Source: Desarmillaria ectypa (taxonomy: Eukaryota; Basidiomycota; Agaricomycetes; Agaricales; Physalacriaceae). From it: a DNA stretch of 64,000 nt. This document shows, piece after piece, positions 1 through 12,300 of the stretch. Numbering within the stretch: the stretch's first letter is position 1; every line of letters begins with the position of its first letter. Position numbers and translations under genes: made by a program. The stretch lies in assembly GCA_030407005.1 (NCBI GenBank), contig JAUDYN010000009.1, positions 1,798,001-1,862,000 of the forward strand. Reading direction: 5' to 3'. The notes below the pieces were generated by a model. It did not search any database and was not told the origin of the DNA. It was given only the letters and a program-made list of their open reading frames with translations.

Positions 1-303
1 TTGTTCTCACGATCTACGCTTTTTTACACTAGCGAAATCATACTATTTATGGCTTCACAGCTAAAGCGTCTCCGCTATTATAATCCTGAAATGTTGATTC
101 CCGTACGCATTGGACGGATCAGCCTTCTAGGGAATTTACATTCCTCAGTGCCTTGGTCTATGTAGTGCGCCTTCATGCTTAGGAGGGTAGGACGTTTGCG
201 TCGTAATACTGATAATTTCACCATTAATCAACGAATACTGACAGTAGCGCACAGTAACGCACAGAAAAACACACCCCGTGGACTTGTCTTCATACCAAAA
301 TGA

Positions 304-597
304 AACAGAACCCAAGCTAAAAATCCGTTCGGTACCAAGCATGCGTCAAGGATCGATGACTTTGTCCACAAAGGGTGTTTTATCATCAGCCAGCTATCCG
401 GTGATACTCATTGTTGCATCGCGGATGTACGGGAGATGGTGCCTCTCCCAAGAGGGAACCTGCCAAAGGGAACGAAGTACAGTGTGAAGCACGCTTGGGG
501 GTCCAAACACACTATCGTGTGCCCGATAGTGCTTCCAGAAAAAAGAACGTTTGTTGATCGTGCTATGAATACAGCTGATTACATTAAGAACTTCTGA
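304..597 (+). CDS. 3' terminal exon of an unknown gene (partial)
   Basis: The reading frame is open from just after a TGA at 301 to a TGA at 595-597, about 97 codons. It has balanced, coding-like composition and ends in NTADYIKNF. I see no family motif. The most conserved-looking stretch is rich in Gly, Lys and His (LPKGTKYSVKHAWGSKH). The 5' limit is unknown, because an upstream exon would lie before the window or behind an intron whose acceptor I cannot fix. The gene converges on the RNA-dependent RNA polymerase gene that ends at 1076. Function is not inferred. Confidence 0.4.
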   Translation, partial: NRTQAKNPFGTKHASRIDDFVHKGCFIISQLSGDTHCCIADVREMVPLPRGNLPKGTKYSVKHAWGSKHTIVCPIVLPEKRTFVDRAMNTADYIKNF

Positions 598-1075
598 GAT
601 AAGCTAGCAGGCGGATGGCATAGTCATTAAATGTATACTAATGTAAATAAACTGATTTCTTGGGGAAGGGATCCCATTCTTTTGAGTCCCGAGACTCTGC
701 AGTCGTCTCCCTCGCTGGCCAGTTCACGGCTGTTCCCTCATTCTTTCGTCCCACCCACCTACTCCCTACAGTGTTTGGGATACCAGATTCGGCTTCCTTC
801 TGGCCTTCTGGTTCCCAGGCGCTCAAGACTTGGGCCTGCCGCGTCATTTTGTGTTTCTTGTCTCGTCGGTCCATACTCTTACCCACCGACTTTCTCCGAC
901 AACAACCCAAACTCGCGGCCCTCCAGGCCTTCGTCTTTTGACAAACCACCTAAATACTTTGCGTATTTAGGTGTCTAATATTCACAATAGTCTACAGTAT
1001 AGACACAATGCTGCAAGCGTTGCTCTCCCCGGCATAGTCAGACTGACTAGCTTATACACAAAATGACACACACAA
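598..1075. other. Convergent intergenic region
   Basis: This stretch lies between two converging genes. Open frames here overlap on both strands and show no family signature. The AT-rich run just after 620 could hold the poly(A) site of the upstream gene. I see no RNA gene or repeat. Confidence 0.4.
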
Positions 1076-4000
1076 TCAGACATCCTCCACCTGACCTTGC
1101 AACAGGGCTGCGTCATCTTCTTCTTCCTCCTCCTTAATAATATCGTCTGTAACAGCACGGCACAGCTACAACAATCAATCAGCCATAGTTCGAACGTTAT
1201 CGCGTCCCCAAAAGGAACATATACCTCTAATGCCCATATCCAAGGGAATGAAATCAGCTGTCTCCGAGGGACCTCTGCGTCATGTTCTTCATATAACCCT
1301 CCATCGGCATACATGCTACCAGGTGTGCTCCCCCTTCTGCTCTCATTGTGTATATTGACATACTGCACAGTCTGTTTTGATTCGTGTGTCACTTGATATG
1401 CAGCGATGGCCCACTTCTTCATATCCTCATCCCCACGCTGAGCCTTGACAAATCGCCGCGCGTGATTTCGGTGCGTACGTCGTAACGCTTCCATAGCCTC
1501 TTTGACGGGTCCCTAAAGATGACAGCATGGTGAAAAGTAAGTTGAAAAAGATGCATTGCCTCTTACGCGGACGGCAGAATCCCTTTCGCGCCTTTTCTTC
1601 CGATCACCACTGATTGAGACGCCAGCCCACAGTTCTGCTTCACACATGGAATGCCTATCCTCAAGGCATCACGGGCATCATCTTGTGTGATAGCAGAGCA
1701 CTTACCTTCGCATGAGACCCTCTAATTCAATATCATAGACGTGTTTCGCTTTCCCGGCACCCTGGAGATACAAAGTGGACACGTTCTTAATTCTTAGCCG
1801 GATGTCCATGTGTTGCGATCCGCTGCCAAGGAATAGCTCCATTCAGAATACACTGAGAATCCATGCGTTGGAACTTACGAAATAGGACTGTATTCTGGAG
1901 GCGGCTCGATGAGCCTAAAGAGTTGTCCCAAGACTTTAGGGGATATGTATCCGTCCTCCCGTTGGAAATCTGGAGCTATGCTGCTTTGAAGATGCAGAGG
2001 TATCTTCACGGGCACACCTGTCTTCGTGAAATCAACCGCATTCGAGGCTAGTTGTGCAAGCTCCAAACAATGAGGATGGGAAGGGTCGAGCTCATCGGAT
2101 TTGGCCTCGTGTATGTGCGAAACCAAGCCAAGTACATCGGATTTCATGAATTCTGGATGAAGGTTATTTGTGTCTGTCGCAAAGAATGTTCAATCGCAAA
2201 AACGTACGAACCGACAAAGAATTCGCAGATGTCTTCGACATCAACGCTGTCCTGCTCTTCCGGGATCTCTATCGGATCTACAGGAGTGTAATCCATCGGA
2301 TCCTCTGGATCTTCAATTCTGGGGAAGTCATGAGCGTTATTACACGTAACAAGTGGTCTTCAACGCCTTACTGCAGTTCCGGATCCCATAATACAGTAAA
2401 GAAGTCTCCTGCTAGATTATGAGACACACATCGTTGAATGATATGAAAGACACACCATCCAAGTCACCTCCAGAGAGCCTGACTTATGATAAGTTGATGT
2501 AATAAATCAGGACAGAGGTGACACCGATACTAACTTGTTTGGTAAATTCCTTTCACCTCGTTGCGTAGAGAAGACGACGACATTTGTAGGCGGACGGCCC
2601 TCCCAGAACTCTGGTGAAAATATCTCATGATCAACCGCTGTCACCAATTGAATGTCACCTGAAAAAGAAGATTTATTGACGACCACGAAATAAGGAGAAA
2701 TCACGGACCAGGATGCAGACACGGATTACGGAAAATCGTGCACTGGCCGGTAATAACACGCCGTTTACCTCCGGGAGGGTGTACCGCGCAGTAAATTTCT
2801 CCTGGTTTCAAGACGCTACAATTATACGTTAAAGAACACCACCAAACGAGACGAAGAAGCAGCCCATGCCTATATTCGTCGGCGATACCTTGCAAAAATA
2901 ATGAATATCATGATGGACATAAGATAAGGAGGTATTGCACTTACCCATCAAAAATGCCCCATCATTCACTTGGATGCGCTATAGTCTGTAAGTCTGCTGA
3001 TAAACCAACGGATGGCATGGATATACTCACAGCCCGATACTTCAAATCCTGTAATAACTGACACTCAATGCACTTCAACACGTTTCTCAAAAGATGCTCC
3101 CGCGCGAACCCTGCCTTGAGCATCTGCAAGATCGGCAGCTCCGAGGACTTGTATAGTTTCCTTGCCTCGTGTTTAGAATCGTCCAAACGATGTATATGCC
3201 TCTCGATGTTCTTGATGTTTTCAATCTGAACGGTCATCATACGGACAAATACTTCATCCGGAACACCAAGGTGAGAGAGAAGCGATATCGCTTGACGGTT
3301 AAGGTGAGCGTGTGAGTGGGTTGATATCTAGTGACATGAGCCAAAAGGAAGATCGCCAAGTGAATGCCAGGGCTAACCTTCATGACCCTAGTTCAATGCT
3401 GTCGCTTGCGAACTTTTGCATTGAAGGGCGTACGCGTACGTGATTGGGTTGAAGATAAGGAAGGACAGATAGGACTCCTTTGTACCTACATGTTAATAGG
3501 TCTTAGAATGGGGCACTGTAAAAATTCGCAGGGCTTACCCTCCCATCCGTATTTGAACAGCAGACGGAGACATCGTATTTCCCAGGGCTTTAGCGCATTG
3601 GTCGGCGAGTTCAGCACTGCAATTCCCAACACCGTCCGTATAGTTACTACAAAGCTATTAGAAACTCCACCATAACAACGACAAAAAACTTACTACTCAT
3701 CGTGCTCAATGTCCGCTATGTCTTCTATCGATGTAATATCGCAGACCTTTCTTGTGGCGCTGAAGCATAGCCCCATCCTGCTAGCGTATTTGGCGACTTG
3801 ACTCCTTGTTAGATTCGGACGACACCGACTCCGTGCTTGGACCCACCGACGCGAATATGTCCGAAGTCCCCCATATTCTGTCGAACTATGTCCGCTGTGA
3901 AACCGCGATCCGGCTCTTCGTAAATCATCCAACAGGAGTGTTCCTTCAGTTGCGATTCGCCCGCGGCGAGAAAACTTTTTTGTGCCATCAGAAGCTCGTG

Positions 4001-5750
4001 TCAAGACAGATAAAAAAAGAACATACACGTAACGCCGCGGCCCAATTTGTATGCCCTCTTCAAGAGCGATTCGTATTCGTGCAAGAACTCCAGTCCGAGG
4101 GTTCTATGAAGCATTTAGGACTAGTTTTCACAGAGCAGGTTAGTTATACGTACGTCGTCGTCGCTCTGTTGTAGGAGCCCGTTAACACGAAGTTTGCCAT
4201 CCTCATCGCCAAAACTGTGTAGCAAATTAGTATTTACTAATCAGACAAATTCACCAGAGATTGCAGACCTCACGCGCAAAAAGTTGTCCTGGAACTCTTT
4301 CCAACGTCGAATGACCCTATTGCTAGTTTCAATCGTGGCTGGAAAGAGCAAAACTCTCGTCGGGGTAACATATACACGTCTCATGAAAATCCGGTCAGAG
4401 GGAAGATCAGTTGAAAAACCAGCATCATTGATCGAATGGCCAGCTTGGGTGATATGAACAGCCTCTGTGAACTTGACTTGCTGCTCCATTTGGGATTCGC
4501 CCAGATGCTCTAGCCGAAAAAGAGTGCGAAGGACCCTGGGGGTATTATGCGAGAAGTGTACGAAATGCTTGAGATTGGCCACTGGATATCGTTAGCCTAT
4601 ATTTCCCTACGCAATAAATATAAGATGCTCGCCGGAATCGACGTGTGGCAAGAGAATGCCGTGGGTTATGAGACCAAGGAATAAATATTGACACTCGAAC
4701 GAGTTCGGATGTTCCTCGTATTCGCGTCGTAAGTAATCGGTGATGCTATTGATGGTTGAAGGAGACGTTCGACTGAGGGCAATAGGGTCAAAATTTATTG
4801 TTGTTCGCGCTTCTTCCCCACGTTCCAGCGTCCGTAAACGGTCGAGGGTATGGAGAACGCTGTCTCTGGCTCTCTTATCCAAGACGGTGGTGAACTGAAA
4901 TGTCCTCCAGTGTCCAAACTTGATGGGACCTCAGCTTGAGTAGTTCGGATGTAAATGTAAACAAGGGAAGAAGCACCTTCATCGGGGCCTTCTGCCGATC
5001 CCCACTAGGAAGCGGAGACAAAGGCTGAAAACAGTGTTCATCTTTGGGTATGGCAGTATTCCAATCATCCTCGGTAGCCCGCCGAAGGTGAACTCCAGGT
5101 GGTAACGGCTCGTCACGCGGATACAGAAACTTCCAATCAGCTTTGATTTGGGGAGGCCTAGAGAGTGTGATGGTCAAAGTTACGTGTTTGAAATCTCCAC
5201 TGCGCGGATCATTATTGTATATGACCTTTTCGATGTCACAGAGTTTGCTGGAGCAGAGTAGCACTTGAAAATGCAAGCGTCAATGGGTGATGGGTAACAT
5301 ATGCACCTCATACTTGCCAGGAATGTCGTCGTCATCGAATTTTGCTTTGAAGAACATCTCCTATTTCGATATGAATTTGAGAAATGAAAGCAAGAAGCTG
5401 GCTACATACTTGCTTCCCAAAGTTCAGAGAAAGCTGGGCACGTTCCAGGTCCTCTGCTTGGTATCCCGGTACAAACTGAGTCGGAGGACCTCGAATGAAT
5501 CCCATTCCGAACGTATTTATCGGTATCCGAAAGGCTAATACGCGGTTTTCTGTTAGAGAAGAAAATGAATGTGGCAGCCAGGCAGCTCACCGTCTCTTAG
5601 TTTTTCTCCTGCACAACCAGTATTGGGAATCTGGAATTCTGCCTGATTTCCGCCAAAATGTATCGAAATTATGAATTCCTCAGCCATGAGGGCATTCAAA
5701 ATGAAGGGAGGAAGAAAGGGGCGAAGCGCGGTCAATTCTGTCCCCTGCAT
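1076..5750 (-). CDS. RNA-dependent RNA polymerase (RNA-silencing type), multi-intron
   Basis: Cellular RdRPs of this family copy aberrant single-stranded RNA into dsRNA that feeds Dicer. Family blocks appear in order on the minus strand: a block with VYVTPTRVLLFPATIETSN and RRWKEFQDNFLRV near 4300-4400; KYASRMGLCFSATRKV near 3750; TDGVGNCSAELADQCAKALG near 3600-3640; VRVRPSMQKFASDSIELGS near 3400; LGVPDEVFVRMM near 3240-3270; KPGEIYCAVHPPGG near 2770; and NVVVFSTQRGERNLPNK near 2550. The catalytic GGDLDGD is rebuilt by splicing out one intron before it and a 47-nt intron (2409-2455) after DLDG. Later blocks are VEDICEFFV, then KTGVPVKIP near 2000, then LISFPWIW near 1240. An acidic tail (KEEEEEDDAALLQ) ends at a TGA at 1076. 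The first ATG (5750) has an in-frame stop just upstream, and the N-terminus looks shorter than usual, so the start may be truncated or lie in an unseen exon. All catalytic Asp codons are intact. Confidence 0.88.
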
Positions 5751-6004
5751 CCGATTTCAAATCGAATGACGACGACCACAGCTGTTTTCAACGACCAACA
5801 TCCCTCTCACTTGCTGCTAGAATGCCGTGCACCGTTTTTTCATGCTACTAGGACTGCTGCCAGGACATCTGTTCAGGCTGTTGTAGAGGTAGGCGCAGCC
5901 GAAAGCGACTGGCTACCAGCAAAGGGTGCACCGTGCACCCTTGACCTCCGCGCACCATGCCGATGACACAAATTCCAGCCGAAGACTCTTATCTACATTC
6001 TGGG

Positions 6005-6246
6005 TGTAACGAGCCGGCCTCAGGCCCGGTCCCTTTCTCTCCATTTACTAACCCGTTGTCGCTCTACTCGCTCCACCGTTCGCGACTCGTTCGATAGTGT
6101 CTATTTGATATTAGTTAGTAGTATAAAAGAGCTATGTACCGCTGTAGTAGCTCGGGTTTTCACAATTAACCAGTCTTTACACCTGTCACTATTTGCATTA
6201 AGCTCCTAGTGAGAGTATGTGACTTTCACCACCCTCTCACTGGGTC
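6005..6246 (+). repeat. Possible solo LTR or LTR end of another retroelement
   Basis: The stretch starts TGTAACG, has a TATA-like TATAAAAG near 6122, and is pyrimidine-rich towards its 3' end, as fungal LTRs often are. It is unlike the gypsy LTR family in the rest of the window. It marks the left edge of the repeat island, about 250 bp upstream of the RdRP start. The 3' limit is a guess. I found no second copy in the window and no target-site duplication. Confidence 0.35.
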
Positions 6247-6256
6247 ACTTGAGGAA

Positions 6257-6830
6257 TGGTGAAGAACAATGAGGACATTATACTGAAGGAATTGCTACAG
6301 AACAAAGGCATTCTTCTAGATAGTTGAGAAATCCTCATTGATGTTCTTCAACATGAAGTATGTGATAGTGACAGAAGGAATTTTGGAAAGGAAATCAAGA
6401 GATGGCCAGACTGGGTACATGCACTTTTTTGGTATGTTTCCTGCTGGTGGTATCCTTATCCTATTTCACTGGCTAGACCACCTAGAAAATGACCAACAAA
6501 AGTAGGACTAGACACTTTATTTTCCTGTTTTTCTTCCATTAGACATCAAAATCAGCACAAATCCATTGGCAATGGCACAAGAATTATTTGTATCAACATG
6601 CTCTCTCTCCAGTGGGAAAAATCATTAGCAGAAACAAGGTCTTGTGATATGGTCAAGGAAAGTGGAGAAAACTTGCAGACCCAAGTCAGTGCAGCCAGTC
6701 CTTGTTAAAGTCTCACAATAATCTGGAGTATCATGACATATCACAGTACCATAAGACTCTTCTGCCAAAGCTAGCAAGAACAATGATGCTACATCCCTTT
6801 TTACTGATATTGCAACTACAGTCTATCCAT
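6257..6830 (+). pseudogene. Decayed coding-like fragment, unrecognised
   Basis: From the ATG at 6257 a frame reads MVKNNEDIILKELLQNKGIL, then a TGA, then continues with coding-like text including KRWPDWVHALFWYV before further stops. The composition (few CG pairs, TGA stops in otherwise open text) matches the decayed elements to the right. It could be the start of a polyprotein belonging to the LTR-like sequence at 6005, but no retroviral motif is visible. Confidence 0.3.
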
Positions 6831-6887
6831 GCATGTAATTTTGCAATCTGCCATTATATGCATGTATGCTAAGACACAGTGAGCAAG

Positions 6888-7274
6888 TGTTATAATTTTT
6901 CCATTTTTCCATCCTTATCTTCTATCTAATCAACCAACATCGCTATTGCTCATCTTATCTGCCATCCATCGATCACCTCAGGCTATGCTAATTATAAATT
7001 GTCTCATTACAATCATCCAACTACCATTCCTCTTTCTCTTTGTTTACATGTGGATGACTCTGGACAGTTCTATAGTTAGCTATTCATCTTGCATATATAA
7101 GTAGTGTAGCTTTCACTGTATATTCCCCATCTTTCAACTAAAGTTTATCTTATACCACATATCCTCCACACAAAGATCAGAAGACCATAGCCATACCTAA
7201 GGGTGATTGTCTGAATGTAAGACAGCCTGAAGGACTATGCATATCTGAAGATCATGTAGACAGTAGGTCTAACA
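6888..7274 (+). repeat. Gypsy LTR (element L, 5' LTR)
   Basis: The LTR begins TGTTATAATTTTTCC and ends TCTAACA (TG...CA ends). It carries a TATATAAGTAG promoter box near 7095 followed by the family block CTTTCAACTAA. It is followed by ATTAGTTG, a sequence that follows the LTR end, in near-identical form, in three elements here and is therefore likely the primer-binding region. It most resembles the LTR at 45839, but the flanks of the two share no target-site duplication. Confidence 0.75.
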
Positions 7275-7331
7275 ATTAGTTGAAAGATTCACCTCTGCCT
7301 CTTCACTACTGGCTGTGAAGAGACAACTCAC

Positions 7332-7460
7332 ATGACCAACAAACCTCAACAAAAACAAATGATCACTCTCAGTACCACCATCAGCAATGCTTTTCTACTT
7401 GTATTCTTTACTGTGCTCATATTCCTAATGTGGGGAGAAGAAATCCAAAATTACCTATGA
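7332..7460 (+). CDS. Small one-helix membrane ORF upstream of gag (element L)
   Basis: This 42-codon ORF starts MTNKPQQKQMITL, runs through a hydrophobic stretch (FLLVFFTVLIFLM) and ends GEEIQNYL. Homologous small ORFs lie at the same place in two other elements (13386 and 29667), with the same order of a basic/polar N-terminus, one hydrophobic helix and an acidic EE(E)I tail. I know of no such leader in described chromoviruses. The gag frame overlaps its last codons in the +1 frame, although the gag ATG seen in the other copies is changed here. Confidence 0.55.
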   Translation: MTNKPQQKQMITLSTTISNAFLLVFFTVLIFLMWGEEIQNYL

Positions 7461-8488
7461 TGATAACAGGTCCTATGACCCCAAAGATCCCCTCCTTTCC
7501 TCCTTCATTATGTCCTTCCTCAGAGACCAACCTCTGCAAGGGTGGATCCCAACCTCCCTCACCACCACATCACCTTTATCCCCTAATTATCTGATGAGTT
7601 TCCAATATGTTGGACCACCCAGACCACCCAGCATGATGGGCTGGAATGATCCTTCATCATAGAGGAACACATGCAGGACCTACAGGTTAGGTTCTGAACC
7701 CCAAACCACTCATCTCTCCCATATACCCCTGCCTGCCCAGCTCATGCAAGGGTATAATACACAAATGACACTGAGATGGGTATACACCATCTCAACCACC
7801 TGTATGGACCCTGGGCTATCATCCAGGAATGAATTCTCTGGCCAATCAGTGAAGAGGACAGTGACTCCTTATCTTCCCTCTCCCTCCTCAAAATCCCCAG
7901 TGACTCCCTGCCTCTGGCCACTCCCCAAAATGCTGATGACCCCTTCAATGCCAAAGGGCCCAACTTTGAGTGGTCTGAGCTCTCAAATGCTGATTGAGCC
8001 CTTCTCAGTCCCTTCCACAGCAAAGCCTGGGAGCTTTAAAGAAGTGATATTGAGGCTAGAACCCAGTGGCCTGGAATCCATCCAGAAATGGACAAGTATC
8101 TTGCTCTCAACTGAGGAGACCTAATTTGAGGCCCCAGGGCTGATGCTATTATACATGCTCAGATATACATAAACTGAAACCATGAGTTATATCCTCCATT
8201 TGCAGGAGATTGAGTACCAGGGCTACAGCCCTGCACAGATGATGAACAGAGGGAGCTGGAATAATCTCTATGGATATTGGCAAGGAGGGAAGGAGACTGG
8301 CCAGATCTTGATGAGAGGGAGGCTGGATTTTGATAATTTCACCTACAATACCAGATTTTATGCAGGGTTGGAATTGTTTCAGCCCCAATATATGTCATAT
8401 TCAAACTATCCCCCAGATATGCCAACATACCAACCCTGACTCCTCCCTGATTCTTCACCAATAAGCTGAATCAGATGATCAGACTTCT
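7440..8488 (+). pseudogene. Gag remnant of gypsy element L
   Basis: The Gag N-terminal half is recognisable by comparison with the copies at 13.5, 29.8 and 38.9 kb. Shared blocks are GPNFEWSELSNAD near 7960 and YQGYSPAQMMNRGSWNNLYG near 8215-8270, then NTRFYAGLELFQPQYMSYSN near 8345. The frame is broken by several stops and at least one frameshift. The sequence ends where a minus-strand LTR begins at 8489. The capsid domain, zinc knuckle and pol of this element are missing here, so only its 5' piece survives. Confidence 0.6.
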
Positions 8489-8870
8489 TGTTAGGATCCA
8501 GTTCTCATGTGATTATAGAACCAGACACTAGCTCCTGGGCTGTCTCATGTTTGGACAATCACCCTAGGTAGGAGAGCAGTTTAGGTCTTCTGATGAGTGA
8601 AGAATGGTATATGAGATTAAGTTTAGTTGGAAGATGAGGAATATACACAAAAAGTATCCTACTTATATATTAAAACCAGAGAGCTAATAATAGAGGAGTT
8701 CATGTGTTTTTAGTGCATAAACCTTCTGAAGACTGTGTGTTTGTGGTCAGGTGGTTGTAAATATGGTGATAGCATGAGGGAATTGATGAGGTTATTGATG
8801 GGTGAACAATGTAGAATGAGAATAGCAATAAGATGTTGGATTAGATAAGGAAAATAAAAAAATTGTAACA
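8489..8870 (-). repeat. Gypsy LTR (element M1, 3' LTR)
   Basis: In the minus orientation it starts TGTTACAATTTTTTT and ends GATCCTAACA. It has the family TATA region (TATATAAGTAG in minus sense, near 8660) and the terminal block with GAGACAGCCCAGGAGC. Next to it at 8871 lies the polypurine tract (AAGGGGGTAA in minus sense), so this is the 3' LTR of a minus-strand element. Confidence 0.75.
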
Positions 8871-8967
8871 TTACCCCCTTGTTAAAGTAGTTGTCCTGAC
8901 TGCTAAGGCTCTTCTTGTGGGGTTTCAAGTTGCAAAGTAACTTGATCAATCCAATATTAGTTGATTA
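8871..8967 (-). pseudogene. Pol C-terminal tail of element M1
   Basis: This fragment of about 97 bp carries the polypurine tract and the last codons of pol, ending in the tail shared by all copies (QEEP before the stop). It is cut off by the LTR starting at 8968. Element M2 therefore appears to have entered the pol tail of M1. Confidence 0.6.
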
Positions 8968-9359
8968 TGTTAGGACCTCATTCATATGTGATCTTGAGAT
9001 CAGGCACAACTCTTGGGCTGTCTCACATTTGGACAATCACTCATAATAAGAGCACAGTGTAGATCTTTAGAAAAGTGTAGAAGAGTATATTATTTAAGTT
9101 TAGTTGGAAGATGCAGAATATATATGATGAATATGTTATTTATATACTAAAAACTAGGGGACTACTACTTGTGTTGTTTATGTATGAACTGCATGTTTGG
9201 GATGCTATTGGGGTGGTATCATGGTGGTATTGTGGTCAGGTGAGAATCAAGATGACAGCATGGGAACATTAATGGAGCTTATCAATGAATGAAAGATATT
9301 TGATGAAGATAGTGATAAGATGTTGTGATTAGATAGGAAAAAATAGAAAAATTATAACA
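8968..9359 (-). repeat. Gypsy LTR (element M2, 3' LTR)
   Basis: In minus sense it starts TGTTATAATTTTTCT and ends GAGGTCCTAACA. It is followed on the right by the polypurine tract and pol of the same minus-strand element. It closely resembles the 38523 LTR (shared end block GATC...ATGTGAATGAGGTCC). M2's 5' LTR was not found. Confidence 0.75.
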
Positions 9360-12300
9360 TTATCCCCTTGTCAAAGCAGTCATTCCAACTGCTAAGGTTC
9401 TTCTTGTGAGGTTTTGAGTTGTGAAATAGCTTGATCAACCCAATACTGGTCGATTAGCATTTTCCATTGGTTTTGATCCAGATTAATGATCCATTTTCAG
9501 AGTCCATCTTTTCATTGGGCAAGATAAGTGATATCACCATTATTGGAATATTCATGGTTGAGTATCTTGACCACTATCTTTTCATTGGTTATGATTTTGG
9601 TAGAATGCAGAGTTTGATTAACATTTTTCTCATATTCTATGATTGCTTCCTGAGCATTGCCCATCTCAGTATCCTGGACCCAAAAATTGTGTTTCCTAGT
9701 CCATCTCTTCCATTTGATAAAGTAATCTATGACCTCTTTTGACAGTTGTCCCCTTTTTCCTCATATATGATGGGTTCTAGAGTCCAGTACTTCTTTGATC
9801 TCATATTCCTCCTGTCCATCAACAAGGTCTGGTAGTGGAGGTGGTGGTTGCAGTTGATTGGGGAAAGCCAGTGGAATATATGGTGTCAACAATTTCTCAT
9901 TGAACCAGGATGGATTTTTCAGTGAGGTGGCAATTTTAGCTTGTATACTGAAGTGCTGGCCTTTTCAAGGATTTTGAATGGTCCTGTTTATTTATCATTG
10001 AGCTTCTTCTTTAGTTGGGGAAGATGAAGGTTGGCAGTATCAAGCCAAACCTGGTATTCTTATGATACCTGCTTTCCTTGGTCATATTGGCACTTCATTT
10101 GTGCTGCTGCTTTTTCTAGGGTATTGTGCACTTCCTTATATACCTGTGTCATGGTTTTTGTGAATTCAATAGCTGCTGGGTTGGCAAAAGGAGTATGTCA
10201 GATTGAATCTGGAATGGCTTAGGGGTTCTGATCATACATGGTCATGAATGGACTTTTTCTCATGGCTGAGTATATTAAATTGTTGTGTGCAAATTCTGCA
10301 AGGGATAACCATTCATTCTAGTTAGTTTGTTGGTGACTGATAAATATCCTGAGATATTTCTCAATTTCTTGGTTAACCTATTCTGTCTATCTATCTGTCT
10401 GAGGATGATATGCTGTGGATGTATTCTGTGTGATATTCAACATCTGGTATAATTCTTTCATAAACAATCAGATGAATTGGGGTCCTCAATCTGAAATGAT
10501 AACTTGAGGCATTTCATACTTTACATACACATGGTTGTGGAGGATTTGTGCCCATCCTTCAGCCAATAGTTCTTCATGACAGGTGACAGGAATGATTGCT
10601 TTTGAAGATCGATCTACAATAACCAGTAATATGTCATAGCTGTCAGATTCTGAGAGTCCAGTGACCATGTCCACTGAGATATATGTCCAAGGAGTAGTGG
10701 GAATTGCATTAGGATAAAGTGGTGAAGCTTTAGCCTGAGTATCACTTTTTGCCCATTGACAGGTCTCACAACCCTTGATGTATGCTTCAATATCCCTTTT
10801 TAGTTTGGGCCACCAATACTCTCAAAGTACTAGTTCAGCAGTCTTGGCTATTCCTGGGTGTCCTATGGTGATATAGTCATGATATTGACTGATGATTTTC
10901 TCTCAGAGCAAATCATCCTGTGAGATATATACTCATCCATCATAATATAGAATTTCTTCTTCCTGAGTGATTCCCCATTCATGATCAAGGGATTTTGAGA
11001 TCCCTTGATCTCACTAGTTCTTGTGTTGAGTAGCATCTCTTATATGCTCAATCTGTTTGTCTGTCATAGATAAGATGAGTGTGCAGAAATGTTCAGGGGT
11101 AAGAATGACCATGTCATGATTGTCCTGTTTGCCCTGGTCATAATCATCTCATCAGCTGAGCAAGTCAGCCTTTTTGTTCGCAGTTCCTGCCTTGTGTTGC
11201 AGAGTAAAATGATACTCAGCCAACTCTGTGACCCATCAAGCTTGTCAACAGTTCAGCTTCTGTGGTTTCCAGAAGTATTGAAGGTTTTGATGATCTGTCC
11301 AGATCTCAACCTCCTCTTGGCACCCATTAGATAATGGTGCCATTCCTCCAATGCAAGCATGATTGCCAGCAACTCTTTATTGTAGATTTCATAGTTGCAC
11401 TCTGTGGCTGTTAATGCTTTTGACATGAACATGACTGGTCTCCATTTCCCATTCTGTTCTTAACTCAGAACAGTGCCTATGGCTCCATCACTTGAGTCAG
11501 CCTCTACTCAGAATTTCCCTTCATCTGAGGGAATGGTCAGAATGATGTTTGTCATCATTTGTAGTTTGAGTTGGGTGAATGCCTGTTCCTGTTCTGTTCC
11601 CCAGCTCCATTTGGCTTTTCCAGTCAACTGCATGAGTGGTCTGACAATTTTGGAATAATTGCATATGAATTTTCAATAGAAATTTGTGAATCCCAAAAAG
11701 GACTGTAATTCCTTTTTCTTGGTCAGAGTTGGCCATTCTGCTATTCCAGCTGCTTTGATGGGATCCATGCAGATCACATCTTGGCTAATGATAATCCCCA
11801 AGTATTTGGTTTTGAGTACTTCAAACTCACATTTTTCAGCTTTGAGAAATAGCTTGTTTTCTCATAACCATTGTAGAACTTGTCATACCACCTGTTGATG
11901 TTCATCTAGTCCTTTGGTAAAGATGAGGATGTCATTGAGGTAGATTGTTACTTTTCCTCTAGTGATCAAATCCTTGAATATGTTATTCATCATCCACTGG
12001 AAAGTGGCTAGTGAGTTTGTAAGACCAAAGAACATTACTGTGGGCTCAAAGAGTCTCTGATTGGTTTGGAAGGTGGCTTTTTCTTCATCTCTATCTTGGA
12101 TGCATACATTGTTGTATCTCCACCAGACATCCAACTTGGAAAAGTATCTGGCTCCTTGAAGCTTGTCAATAGGCTCCAAAATTAGGGGAAGGGGGTAACA
12201 ATTCTTTATTGTCATCTCATTCAGTTGATGATAATCCTGAACAGGATGAAGAGAACCATCCTTCTTTTTGACAAAGAAGAATAGAGAGGCAAAGGGGGAT

